From Osedax fenrisi (taxonomy: Eukaryota; Annelida; Polychaeta; Sabellida; Siboglinidae): DNA of 64,000 nt. The translations under genes were made by a program, and so were the position numbers. Below, piece after piece: positions 46,420 through 64,000 of the stretch (position 1 is its first letter; every line of letters starts with the position of its first letter). Where the stretch lies: contig OZ025243.1 in the NCBI GenBank assembly GCA_964019155.1, forward strand, positions 6,987,365-7,051,364, written 5' to 3'. A model generated the notes under the pieces. That model searched no databases. It was not told where the DNA came from and worked only from the letters and a program-made list of their open reading frames with translations.

Positions 46420-46505
46420 TTTATATTATATAATAAGCATAGTAAAGGATATTATGTAATACTTACAATGTTCACTCCTATACCTAGATCCATGTTGAAT
46501 GAAAC
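43870..46505 (-). CDS. Small single-pass membrane protein of unknown family (4 exons)
   Basis: Minus-strand exons are 46467-46505 (ATG at 46493-46491), 46278-46335, 45216-45306 and 43870-44152. Coding length from the ATG is 459 nt, 152 residues plus TGA, with phases 0, 1 and 2 consistent. Sites include the perfect donor ATT|GTAAGT and a GTATGT donor. Residues 1-38 are polar and end DGPGKLDTM. Residues 39-60 (YMILIFMIVVLIIAVAIFIT) are a single transmembrane helix. KSKHDQK follows, so the charge rule predicts the C-terminus in the cytosol. The 90-residue tail contains ILNSSAVLKREVRMSLARMD, probably helical, and a Lys/Asp/Thr-rich end. I do not recognise the family. A (TA)n tract abuts the acceptor of exon 3 and a hAT element sits in intron 2. 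The first exon may have 5' UTR upstream at an earlier exon. Confidence 0.7.
45216..45306 (-). CDS. Exon 3 of the small membrane protein (transmembrane helix)
   Basis: Acceptor CATATTCTAG, donor GG|GTATGT. It encodes GPGKLDTM then the hydrophobic helix. The frame could also run on to a TGA at 45188, giving a short form ending VTSDKYA. Confidence 0.7.
45327..45388. repeat. (TA)n microsatellite next to exon 3
   Basis: About 30 TA units starting about 20 bp upstream, on the minus strand, of the exon 3 acceptor. It would fall in the branchpoint/polypyrimidine zone. Confidence 0.95.
45594..46065. mobile_element. 472-bp non-autonomous hAT element with 8-bp target duplication
   Basis: The left end is TAGTGGCGCAGGAACG and the right end, in reverse complement, is TAGTGGCGCAGCAATAGGGG. 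Each is followed by long G runs. The perfect 8-bp duplication CTTAATAC is at 45586-45593 and 46066-46073. TAGTGGCGCAG ends and 8-bp target duplications mark the hAT superfamily. No transposase is present. It lies in intron 2 of the minus-strand gene. Confidence 0.93.
46278..46335 (-). CDS. Exon 2 of the small membrane protein
   Basis: Acceptor ATCATTAG, 19 codons NNSHYTRESNRVFGDDDLK and one extra G before donor GTTGAT. It is a GC-richer island. The phase-0 acceptor was chosen because nearer AG sites would bring stops. Confidence 0.6.
46467..46505 (-). CDS. Exon 1 of the small membrane protein (start codon)
   Basis: The acceptor TTAACAG on the minus strand is followed by 12 bases and ATG, then MDLGIGVNI ending at donor GTAAGT. 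The acceptor implies an upstream non-coding exon, or further coding sequence in frame (VSFN). Confidence 0.6.
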
Positions 46506-46739
46506 CTGTTAATATATACATATATTAATATGCATGTATAATATAATAGCTATTATAACATTATATTATTAATATATCATATTTTATTATATATATATAT
46601 TTGTTAATAATTGTGTCGTATCTACTACATATATGCATCTTTAGTAGACTTTAGTGTACATACAGTGTACCTGGTACACATTAGTTATGTAAATGATGCC
46701 AGTCAAATATAAAGTATAGATGTATCCTCAGTCTCAGAT

Positions 46740-47135
46740 ACCTAAAGTCTCAACTCGGATCGGGTTAGTTTTATTAGAGTCTCGGTTCGGCTCGTTTTTT
46801 CTTCAGAAAATGGAAGTCTTGGCTCGGCATCAAAAAGCTCGGTATTATTTACACCACTAGATCAAATTTACATTAATATTCACTGAATCGCAATGTTGGC
46901 GCAAATAATTTGTTTTAAATTGATGAAAATGTGAAATATATAAAAATTAGTATTAAAATATAACTTCAACAAAGCATAATTTCGAATCGGTTATGTTTTA
47001 TAATAGTTACAACTCGTCTCGGGCTCGTTTGGCTAGAGTCTCGGATCGGCTCGGGCTCGTTTTGTTCCGAAAATTAAAGTTTCGGCTAGGTATCATTAGC
47101 AAAAAGTATCGGCTCGGCATCATTTACATCACTAG
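46740..47135. repeat. Two copies of a TCGGCTCGG-rich repeat
   Basis: 46745-46860 and 47005-47135 share AGAGTCTCGGNTCGGCTCG, TTTTNTTC...GAAAAT and CTCGGCATCANTTACANCAC TAG. They flank about 140 bp of AT-rich sequence. They may be the two sides of one element with direct terminal repeats, or two dispersed copies. Confidence 0.55.
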
Positions 47136-47362
47136 TACACACACCCACATACACATGTACACACGCACACACACACACACACGCATACTCTTTAACTGTG
47201 AATGCGTTACATGTACTAACCAGACCATATCTACAGGTAACCAAAGTATCAACTACAACTCGATAGAGAATAGGCTAACAGCTATCATACTATCATACTT
47301 AATATTACTTATACCATGTATATTTGTAAATAGTTAACAGTATACTGTACCTATTGTAATAC

Positions 47363-47401
<39 letters not shown>

Positions 47402-47462
47402 ATATACTCTATAGAGTCAGTAGGTTTACCACAATTGTAAATATTACATAATTTCATCTTAA

Positions 47463-47674
47463 AGGGGGGTTCACACCGAATTTTTATCTCGTTTCATTGC
47501 TCGATAATTGCTTATAATAAAATTAGCATTCACACCAAATCAACTTGAAAACAAAGATCATTTTATTTATTATTTACTATTATCTTTGAAAACTGGTTAA
47601 ATTGGTGCATTGAGCTTGAGAGAAATTATCTCTAGTTCTATACTATAGTACGAATTTACTATTCGAATGTAAAT

Positions 47675-47734
<60 letters not shown>

Positions 47735-47981
47735 TCGATATAAAGAAATTATTTCTTTACATTGATAATATATATATATACATATTACGTAACACAGGCT
47801 GATCAATGAACTATCAACAATGATTAATGAACTATCAATCAACAACTTGTCAAAAATGAAACTTGTTCGTACGCAATAATTGTCGATAAGCGTGGAAAAA
47901 TGAAACATTTTCATTCCAACGTCAATTTCGCCGATGAAAATTGCTAGATAATTTCCGATGAAAATTCGGTGTGAAACCCCC
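47463..47981. mobile_element. TTAA-target MITE (519 bp)
   Basis: The left end AGGGGGGTTCACACCGAATTT and the reverse complement of the right end GGGGGTTTCACACCGAATTT are flanked by TTAA (47459-47462 and 47982-47985). TTAA duplications occur in piggyBac and Kolobok families. The G-rich start does not match the usual piggyBac CCC ends, so the superfamily is open. It contains a (TA)n tract and no transposase. Confidence 0.8.
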
Positions 47982-47985
47982 TTAA

Positions 47986-49120
47986 GTCTATGGATGATAT
48001 GAATGAAATCCACCAAATAGAAATACCAATGATAATATCGTAAACAAAATACACATTAATGTTTTAAATTTAGAATTAAATTCATAATGAAGAACAGCGA
48101 TCATATTATAAATAACAGTTAAGAAAAGATGACGATTATACAACGAGGCATGCAACTATAGTTATATGATTAATATATATGATTAATCCTAAATTACACA
48201 TATTTAAAAAAACTTATGAATATAATGTATTATAATAAAATCGTGTTATTACAACAACCTATATAACCACTGACCTATATTCATCATGTATGCATATGCA
48301 ATGTAGTAAACACTATATAGAGTGATAATATGATATCATAATATCCAACACCACACACCAAACATATCCGTTTCTTTCCGGGTTTATTGATATATATGCA
48401 AAACTTACCTTGACTTATCTTTACTATATTTTATTATTCACAATTTATTATATATTACGTGTTAACTATTTGACTTAGGTATACTAATTAATTTAAAATA
48501 ATATTAATTAAATTATAGTTATAATTAATCCTGATAAAATAACACGATTTTATAAAATATAATATTTATTTAATATATATATATAGGTGTTATATATAAA
48601 TATGTAAAATAAATACGATAACAGATCATCTAATACGTTAATATTATTATTAAATATATAAATAAATATTTAAATGTTATACTTAATAATAGGTTAGTAT
48701 TTTAAATAAATTTATTAAAAATCTTTGGATAATTATTATTTTATTATATAAACAACTGAAAAACAAAAACACGTGAAACGTATATAGACTAAATAAGTAC
48801 CTATATAAATACATTTATATATAAATACATATATATATAGATACTTTCATAGAAGCACTATTTAATTGTACACTTCTTACAGCGTACAAAGGCAATACTA
48901 CAGTGTACTAAGTAGACCGTACTAGCGATAACTAGCAAACACACATTTACAATGTTGCGAGCACGAATATGATTGAGTTTAGAAAGAGTAGGTATATCTA
49001 GAAGATAGAGATAGTTCTTCAGTTTTTAGTTGGAGTTAGTAGTAGAGGTATTGATGCTTTTAAGGGGTGAATGGGGTTGGTTCCGTACATGGCTAGAGCA
49101 AACAGAGTAACCTACACACA
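47986..49120. other. No gene seen
   Basis: AT-rich sequence with no exon-like island. 48960-49100 is somewhat GC-richer but has no recognisable motif. Confidence 0.45.
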
Positions 49121-49122
49121 TA

Positions 49123-49303
49123 TAGGCGCGGTTCCTGGGTTTGATCAAAGGGGTACTGGTCAAATGGGGTGCTCATAGATATAATATTAAATTTACTTAT
49201 GCAATTAATTTTATTTATATATATATTTAATAGTATAAAGTAAAAAAAATAGTTGTGTGCATGAGAGGGGTTAGTACACCTAGGCACCCCGGACTCGCCC
49301 CTG
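49123..49303. mobile_element. Probable hAT-like MITE with diverged ends
   Basis: TAGGCGCGGTTCCTGGGTTT on the left pairs loosely with the reverse complement of the right end, CAGGGGCGAGTCCGGGGTGC. GGGGTACT and GGGGTGC/GTGTACTA inner blocks also match. The target duplication is not clear. Confidence 0.4.
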
Positions 49304-49807
49304 TATATACACACATTCATTACTATTACGACTTACTATTTATAAATATAAATATATTAGTTTCACATAAATTAGTAATTAATATTATTAACCTAATCAG
49401 TTTTCGGTTAAGTATGGTAATTATAATATTTGAATTCTTGGTATTAATTCCATATATTATTATTATTAGTATTATTTATTTATAAATATTATAATCGTAT
49501 ACACATTAAATTAGTTATAAATTTAAGATTATTTTTAGAATCAAATTAAATTTATAAAAGCAACGGAAAATTAAATCAATAGGAATTTGAAAACAATTCT
49601 AAAACATCGAAACAAACGAAACCCAATCTCGTTACTCGCAAAACTGACGCCCGACACACGTAAATACGAAACTAATACGCCTACATCGTACGCCACACAA
49701 GAACCCAGGAGCATAACTACGCCCATAATATACGTCCCTAACGCACGCCACACGCGGATCGAGGAGCCTAATAACTCCCCTAAAACACGCCACCACCCCT
49801 GACCAAC

Positions 49808-50185
49808 ATGTACGCGCTAACCTACCCGCTAATAGCTCTGGTGTCCGTAATGTTCAGTCTCCTCTACACCGAAGCCCTGAACGCCCTCTACATGAGTAAC
49901 GTTCTACCCCACTTCCTGACCGCCGGCACCCACACCGGGCGACCCCCCGCGTCGTCTCTAGTCACGTGTCTGGTGATTCTACTCGAAGTGCTACCGTACC
50001 TAAGTAGCGGAGACCAGTGCGTATCGGCTGCGGTAGGTCTGACGTGCGTGTACGCTGCCGTGGACACGCACCGGGAGTTGAGGGCGGCCGCTGACCTGTT
50101 CTCGAGGTGGCCGGACTACCTGTACGTGTTCCTGTTGCTGTTGGGAATGCTGCTCGGACCCTGCACCGCTATCAGATTTATGTAA
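49808..50185 (+). CDS. Unrecognised hydrophobic protein, 125 aa
   Basis: ATG in the context GACCAACATGT opens a 125-codon frame ending RFM and TAA, with AATAAA at 50187-50192 directly after the stop. Composition is strongly GC-rich against an AT-rich background, as in the confirmed exons. Hydrophobic segments are at about residues 3-25, 49-66, 70-86 and 104-122, so four membrane helices are likely. A polar loop with GTHTGRPPAS lies between the first two and an RELRAAADLFSRWPD loop before the last. No family is recognised. The upstream 230 bp are GC-rich with repeated CACGCCAC and no in-frame start, perhaps the 5' UTR. An intronless gene, a retrogene or a last exon are all possible. Confidence 0.65.
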   Translation: MYALTYPLIALVSVMFSLLYTEALNALYMSNVLPHFLTAGTHTGRPPASSLVTCLVILLEVLPYLSSGDQCVSAAVGLTCVYAAVDTHRELRAAADLFSRWPDYLYVFLLLLGMLLGPCTAIRFM

Positions 50186-50186
50186 C

Positions 50187-50192
50187 AATAAA
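50187..50192 (+). terminator. Polyadenylation signal AATAAA
   Basis: AATAAA starts two bases after the stop codon of the 125-aa frame. This close spacing implies a very short 3' UTR if used. Confidence 0.5.
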
Positions 50193-50284
50193 GCGTACTA
50201 CTACTACATTTACCGTGTTAATATTTATATACTTATATCTAATCCCGCTTATATATACATATGTACTTATATAATATAAGTTAT

Positions 50285-50573
50285 TTTATATTGTTATTGT
50301 TATTTTTAATTTTGGTGGAGTAATTTCAACCCATCTAGGAACTTAGATTAAGTTACCACTTATAAGTTATAACCAAATGGCTCTAATTTCACTTCGAAGC
50401 CGCTCTCTTACGATTTAATTAAAACATCCATGGTTTTAACGAGAACCGATCATTTATTTATACACAATTATATATGATAAATTCCAAATATTATTTTAAT
50501 GGTCCTGACTAGACTTGAACCCGTGTCCTACTGCTTATATGTTTGACGCATTAGCCAACTGAGCCACACGGGC
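50285..50573 (-). mobile_element. tRNA-derived SINE
   Basis: On the minus strand the element starts GCCCGTGTGGCTCAGTTGGC, which holds the A box TGGCTCAGTTGG. The B box GGGTTCAAGTC lies about 45 bp later. The acceptor arms do not pair, so this is not a working tRNA gene. A tRNA-unrelated body of about 200 bp follows and ends in AATAACAATAACAATA, a simple-repeat tail. It lies 100 bp downstream of the 125-aa gene. Confidence 0.82.
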
Positions 50574-51334
50574 AGTTAATAATATACATATGTAGTTTAA
50601 TTATTAGCTAACAACACCCTTATAAAATAAAATAAAGTCCACTAAGAGAACACATGATAATGTATCCTATGACGAAGTATTTTATAAATATCGAATGTTA
50701 ATCTTAGAAGTCATATAATATGTACTATTACATAATGTTACCTAATTGTAAGTTACATTTACAATGAAATATCATATATTCGTACAAATATATTAGTATT
50801 CATGATTTACAGATATATCGTATATAAATATACATATAAATAACTATAACTGGTAAATAGTAAACTAAAATGATTATAATTATGACATATCTTAGATATT
50901 TAAAATATAAAATCTTTAAAATATGGTTATTTAACCAGTGATTAATGTATCTGGTAGAGACGGTCTCCGTGTATAACACAGAGCTAGAGAGAAATAGTTT
51001 TCTCTCTAGCTCAGTGGTGTATAATGACAATCGTGAACTCTGTGTAAATAGTAGCGACACCTGCATCACGACATGAACATCATTCACGCACTGTACAATA
51101 ATAGCTAGGTTATTAGTAATAACTTATTACCTATCGTTATTATAATAACTATTACGTAGTACTAGTATATCGGTCGTAATAGGTATTACTCATTAACCGA
51201 TAATGAGGTTTATCAATTAGGTAGTATGTTTGTATTCAGACCATACTACTATCTATAGGGGATACTACCTATAGAGGAGACACTCCCTTTTACTATAGTA
51301 GATATTTGTAAGGAATATATTTGCCTGGAATAAA

Positions 51335-52019
51335 TATATAGTATACGATAAGAAGAACGTTTGTTAAATGGGAACCATGGAGGAAGTTTTGGTATGATGT
51401 AGTAGAGGAATGATCTCGAATACGTAGGTTATATGTTGTACGGATAGATGAACGAATAACTCGATTTATGGGAGATATAGAGTTTAATGGAAGATTGATA
51501 AGGATTGATGTACAGTAATCTATACGTAAAGGATAAGGGAATTAACTAGAGTTTTAGTAAGAGATACAGTAATTGATTTTCGTATTTTACTAATTCAAAA
51601 TAGATGATAATTTGCAGATTTAGTGATGGCAGTAATATGAGGAATGAAGGAAAGAGTAGAATCAGTACAAGTACACCTAAGTTGGATGCAGTAGGAGATG
51701 AAGATATTACAATGTTATCAATAAGAAAAGGAGGGAAGTAAGTTGGTGATGGAGAAAGATTCAACAATGTAGTTTTGGAGGTATTAAGTATAATATTATT
51801 AGAAATAAACCATTCTTTAATATCATTAGCACACTTGGAGAGTTGATTATTGATACCTGGTGATGAATTAGTTAGAAGAAACATATAGAGTTGTATGTCA
51901 TATGCATATAGATGGTAATATATATTTTGATTTTAGATATTATGGATGGTTGGGTATACATAAATAGAGAAAAGTGAAGGACCGAGTACTGATCCCTGGG
52001 GAACACCATATTTCATAGG

Positions 52020-52024
<5 letters not shown>
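51335..52024 (-). mobile_element. CR1/L2-type LINE fragment
   Basis: It parallels 41080-41760 closely: the ATGGGAACCATGGAGG block, the CTCGAATACGTAGGTTATAT block and, on the minus strand, ANDIKEWFISNNIILNTSKT and SASNLGVL-type RT segments. The CCGAGTACTGATCCC segment corresponds to GSVLG. It is more decayed than the 41-kb copy and ends in (TA)n at 52025. Confidence 0.85.
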
Positions 52025-52050
<26 letters not shown>

Positions 52051-52440
52051 GGTATACTTAATTAATTATTCAAACTTATATGCATAAAAACATTTAAATA
52101 AACTGATGTAACTGAATTCTTATGAAGTTATTATTTGACGGACTTTTATACTATATATATATATTATATAACTCCATATCACTTAAAGCATGCTCTATAA
52201 ATACTATATAGCTACTTATACACACCAGGTATGCGTATTGAAATTAAACATATTTACAACATACTATATCAACATACTATACCATACTATGACCAATGTC
52301 TTTAACAAGGAAAGATATATTACTTACGCGAAATAGTGAAATTTTATTTTATTCACAACATATGTTGCTATTTCAGACAAATTTGTCGTTAATAATGTAG
52401 ATTCATATTAAACGATTTTTTAGTTATTTTTTTAGATATT

Positions 52441-52532
52441 GCAAAAGATCGTTCTAAATGGAGAAAGTTGTTAATAATACTGTCAAGTTCTCCCCCTACG
52501 ATGCCAACGTCAAGGGACTAAGTAACTAAGTA
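52441..52532 (+). other. GC-richer exon-like segment, undecided
   Basis: The segment follows TTTTTTTAG. One frame gives MEKVVNNTVKFSPYDANVKG and then LSN stop. Another gives AKDRSKWRKLLIILSSSP and stop, which looks like a LINE tail. It could be a terminal exon of an unseen gene or a LINE remnant. Confidence 0.3.
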
Positions 52533-52689
52533 AGTATATTAAACGATACATTTTTAAAATGTAAAAAATAGGTTAAATTATTATTGATATGATACAAACT
52601 AATGATAATTACTGGATATAACAAATCAATAGTAAACAATATATTGAATCGATTTAATAAATATAATGCAAATTATCTAGAATAAAATT

Positions 52690-52880
52690 TTTTTAATAAA
52701 TAATTTAATTATTTAATAAATTTATTAATAATTGAAAAAATATATCATAATACCTACACAATAGGTAAACACTTATTTTACACAATACTCTTAATAACAA
52801 GATGTGTAACTTTATCAAATTAGTTTACTTAGTATGTATATCATCCTTGCTGATAACGGAAAACATGTCATGGTTAGTAC
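52690..52880 (+). repeat. Duplicate of LU-gene first exon (copy 1)
   Basis: 52690-52890 and 54590-54780 are diverged direct copies. Each has an AT-rich 5' flank with TAATTGAAAAAATATAT, AATAACAAGATGT, a 71-nt signal-peptide exon and donor ATG|GTTA. Copy 1 (52802-52872) encodes MCNFIKLVYLVCISSLLITE, 4 changes or so from copy 2. It may be an alternative first exon or the remnant of a duplicated gene. Confidence 0.85.
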
Positions 52881-53599
52881 ACCTTACTAATTACTAATAC
52901 TTATATACACACATATACGCACATATACATCCACATACATATATAATTAGTTAATTACTTATATATATATATAACAAAGAAATAGTATATTTCTGTTGTT
53001 AACGCTATACACATTTACGAGGTGGGTAAAAGCTAACTTATATTTCACGCGACATAATTGAACGATGGCTAATTGTTGTATGAAACTACGGCACTCTTAC
53101 ATCTATTTCAGTGGCGATATTAATTGTAGAAACAGAGAGGGTATTGTTGGGTAGATATACAACAGTCAATGTTTGATGGAGAGTACATGTAGTGATTTGA
53201 TACGAATAGTATTAGTTTTCATGAGAATATTTGCATATTAAATATCAGTCCAATATGGTTATCATATCAATACCGTATTTAAAATTATGTCCGTCGATTT
53301 ATATCTGCCATACGGATGAAATTAACGGACGAAACTACTATATATATTGACGGATTAATAATTAGAATAGAAATGATCGAATTTTGGATGAACAGCAATA
53401 TTTTGTATATATGCAATAAATTGACGAATGAAAATAAATCATTTTCGTGATAATTGATGTCACTACCTTAACATTGTTTAATAGTTATGTAATACAATTA
53501 ATCGACGATATTGATGTAGTAGGGTATAATTACCATACGTCAATTTCATCCGTTTGACGTATGAACATCGATGCAGAAAATATCATGAATAGTAATTAT

Positions 53600-54320
53600 A
53601 TGAAAACCTTATAACAATAAATGGCGAAACAATAAAAGAAGTATCTAATTACAAATATCTAGGAGCATGGATTACAATATCTGAAAAACACTTCGACATT
53701 AGAAAGGCTTTCGGTATGACGGTTATGAATATAATGAAATGCCTATGGACATCTAATATGAAGAGCAAGTTAAATATTCAGGTCTTTGAAACTGTTCTAT
53801 TATATAGTAGTAAATGCTGTACCTTAGATAGTAAGCTGAGAAAACAGATATATACAGATACTATACTCGCTTACTACGTATGACTCAGAATATTTCCTGG
53901 AAAAACAAAACCAGTAATGAATAACTATATAATGGATATAATTATTGAAATAAGGTTAAATCTTTAGGGATACTGTATAAATCATAAAGAAGAAATGGCA
54001 CATAACCTAATTCTATGGACACGAAAGTAAAGTATAGATTAGAACGGGATTCTAAGTGATGAACGGAAACATTATCATTTAGAGTTTTACATACCTAGCA
54101 TTATTAACATGCTACCTCTGAAAGAGTTACGATAAATCATTAAGATGACCTACTAAATCCTAGTATAGAGGATTATATTTACAAATGGAGAGAATATGGT
54201 GCGTAAATAAGAGATTTGCATCGAGGATAACACATAGAATACGGCTGTTCTTGGAGTAAGAGATTTGGAATATTATAGATGTTCATAGATTCATGAGAGA
54301 CATTTAATGACCTAATTTAA
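53600..54320 (+). mobile_element. RTE-like LINE fragment (late RT)
   Basis: The plus strand reads NYKYLGAWITISEKHFDIRK, then NIMKCLWTSNMKSKLNIQVF ETVLLYSSKCCTL. These match the late RT block KYLG...IRKA...LW.S...K...F...LLYG...TLT of the RTE-like group. Decay follows. It lies between the two copies of the LU signal exon. Confidence 0.8.
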
Positions 54321-54691
54321 TATATGTGTTTAGTTTTAAAGTTATTGACAGAAATATATTTAATATTGGATCAGCTATATATATATGATTATATTATTTA
54401 TATAATTAGATATATCAGTAATTAGAGAAATATAAAAACATGGGTCTGTTAAATAACAATATATTTTTATTTCATCAAAATAAGATTTTATAACATGTAA
54501 TGTTAACATTGTTTTCAAATATATTGATGAGGGTAAGTATAAAAATATTACTCATTTAATATTAAATTGATAATGTTAATTAATAATTTAATAATTTATT
54601 AATAAGTTTATAAATAATTGAAAAAAATATATAATAATATAAAAACAATAATCGAACAAGTATTTATTAAAAAAGAATACATAATAACAAG

Positions 54692-62009
<7,318 letters not shown>

Positions 62010-62149
62010 GTAAATTGAATTAAGCATTATTAATGTATTTATATATTGTTATTATACACACTATACTAATCTGTTAATATCATCAACTTGTTCGATTTAT
62101 AGTTTATTAAATTTAAGATCCTCTCATCATTCATCAGATTTTAAGTCCT

Positions 62150-64000
62150 TATGCATACTCCCATATATTGATCGTGAAACTATTAAATACTGGTCGTATT
62201 TTCTTTAAATGCATCTAAATCTACATCACTAACTTAAAGTGTGTCTTTGATAGATCGAGTTTAACTCACGAACTTCGTTATACTATCAACCATGATCTTA
62301 TTGACTGGAAATCCAATCATAATAATCATAGTACTAAAGAATTTGAGAAATTATCCAAATCATATAATCTCTTATGTGAATCGCGTAAAAATAGTTACAA
62401 CTGTTGTATGAATACATATGCACTCTCCCAGAAAATATTCTTTTCAATTCCTCAATGCTATATCAGTATGAAATAAAGTTGATTTCATTACTCTATTAAT
62501 TATTGATTCTAATCGTCCAATATCAGCTATTACTGAGATTTGGCTAACTGGTGATGGTTCTGATGTAGATTCCCAACTGAACCAGTATTAAATTATGATT
62601 TACTACTAGGTCTATATCATATCGTGGTGGATGCCTATCTCTATTATTCTCATCTGAACTTAAAGTTATGTTATCCTCAACCCCATCGTAATATTCTTGT
62701 GAAATTTTTATTTGTAATATTCAGATTCCTGACTTATTTACCATTGTAATTATACTTATCTACCGTCCACCTTCATCTAGCCTACGGAGTTTCTTAACTG
62801 ACCTCTTCTCTATTTTAAAATCTATCATATCGTTTAATATTGTTATTCTTGGTGATTTTAATACTCACATTAAGTATGTTTCCTTATCTATAAATTAAAT
62901 TATATGTCAGTATTCCCTGACATAATATATTTGTTTCCTACTAACAATAATGGTATACTATTGATTTAGTTTTAAATTTAACAGATTATAATTTAATTTC
63001 GTTTTCTACTCAAACTTCTGTAATATCTGATCATTTTTCCATTTTATTTGATTTGAATTTACCAGTGATACAAACTAATCAACCTATTTGATCTTTTCGG
63101 AAAATCTCCTCTATCGATAAACTAATTTTTGTTAACTCTATATTCTATCAACTTAATAACATTATTTCTTCTGATTTTTAAACATATTTTGATTCTTTCA
63201 ATTTTACATTATCTCATTAGCTCTATTTTGTCGCACTCTACATTACTCTTATCAACCGAATTTATTCTAAGTATCCCTAGTTTAAATGGGGTTGTTAACT
63301 TAAAGCAACTAATTAATATAACTAAAATTGTCATCATCTAAATTTGACTCTGATCTTATTGAATTTAAAGTTTTTATATCGCTTTACAAGAAAAAACTTA
63401 TCTCTATAAAATTGTTATAATTCACTGATATGCTCGATAGTTATGTCATATCTTCTAAGCAAGCTAACAAATTTTCTTTCCCCTTAATAGGTAGATAGAC
63501 CCAGACCAATATAACTGAAATCATTCATATATATCTTATATCATGTATTGTTCCACACTCCATGAAATATTCATACATTAATCCAATTTAAAAAAACTAC
63601 TCATGACCACTATAATTTATTCAGTTATCGTACAATATCCCAGTTATCATTCTTATCTAAGAGATTAGAACGAGCTGTGTCTACTCAACTTATTCATTAC
63701 ATTACTTCCAAGTCTATTGTTGATAAATATCAAAGTGCGTATCTTCCTCATCGCAGTACCGAAACTGCCCTTACTTTATCATTAATGATATTCTCATATC
63801 TCTTGATAATAACGCCCATGCTATATCGTACTACTTTACTTATCTAGTGCTTTTGATACTCCAGATCACAATATTATTTCCATTAGACAAAATGAAATTG
63901 GTATACACGGTCAAGCCCACAGTTGGTTTATGTATTTTTTTTCATCTAGAACATCTTCGGTGAAGATTAACTCCTCGTTACATCCTCGTTATGTTAACAT
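62150..64000 (+). mobile_element. Degenerate CR1/L2-type LINE, endonuclease and RT, runs off the window
   Basis: In broken frames: IVIIYRPPSSSLRSFLTDLF then FNIVILGDFNTHIK at about 62745-62870 (endonuclease), ISDHFSILFDLNLP near 63020-63065, and the early RT segment YNLFSYRTISQLSFLSKRLE with KYQSAYLPHRSTETAL at about 63615-63775. Order and motifs match CR1/L2 elements, probably the same broad family as the 41-kb copy. It lies after LU exon 7. Confidence 0.85.

Noticed and set aside
49587..49802. 71-codon plus-strand frame before the 125-aa gene
   Set aside because: Low-complexity Thr/Pro/Arg composition from a repeated CACGCCAC leader; more likely 5' UTR.
50500..50573. tRNA gene on the minus strand
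   Set aside because: A and B boxes are present but the acceptor and T stems do not pair, and a tail follows; it is a SINE head.
53096..53155. Possible LU exon 2 following signal exon copy 1 (CGDINCRNREG)
   Set aside because: The acceptor and TG|T phase fit, but a stop follows after about 14 codons and there is no similarity to exon 2; probably chance.

Overview
The window is AT-rich eukaryotic, almost certainly invertebrate metazoan, nuclear DNA. Coding sequence sits in short GC-richer islands bounded by GT..AG splice sites and separated by introns full of (TA)n tracts. Most long open frames in the window are translated microsatellites. Real genes have to be assembled exon by exon, and five can be supported. 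(1) The 3' half of a GPN3-type GPN-loop GTPase (+, 170-5011, 4 exons). (2) A divergent PP2A B56 (PPP2R5) regulatory subunit (+, 28087-39381, 10 exons, 490 codons, first exon not found). (3) A small single-pass membrane protein of unknown family (-, 43870-46505, 4 exons, 152 aa). (4) An unrecognised GC-rich hydrophobic protein of 125 aa (+, 49808-50185). (5) A two-domain Ly6/uPAR (LU, three-finger) secreted or surface protein (+, from 54692, running off the right edge after exon 7). Exon phases match at every proposed junction in the multi-exon models.

Mobile DNA dominates the rest. A 12.8-kb block (5297-18107) is built from two modules in the order A-B-A'-B'-A. Each module consists of diverged sub-repeats carrying a CCCGACCCGGCGTTGCTCGG-like core. 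A2/A3 (2947 bp) and B1/B2 (2083 bp) are equal-length inverted copies, so the block is two interlocked palindromes and resembles a compound foldback element. An old RTE-like LINE (about 20020-23390) follows, itself carrying two inserted inverted-repeat elements. CR1/L2-type LINE pieces recur at about 19.4, 25.4-27.2, 40.6-42.2, 51.3-52.0 and 62.2-64.0 kb. At least five elements with TA target sites (Tc1/mariner-like), two hAT elements with 8-bp target duplications, a TTAA-target MITE and a tRNA-derived SINE are also present.

Simple repeats are extreme. There is about 1.9 kb of (ACT)n in intron 1 of the LU gene, about 730 bp of pure purine GA repeat and a GTA repeat in B56 introns, a 15-bp minisatellite in a GPN3 intron, and a minisatellite at 59.1-59.3 kb that appears to be made from the 5' edge of an LU exon. 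The genes do not form an operon or obvious pathway; GPN3, B56, the 125-aa gene and the LU gene read rightward and the small membrane protein leftward. Family assignments rest on remembered alignments and splice-phase consistency; no database search was possible.
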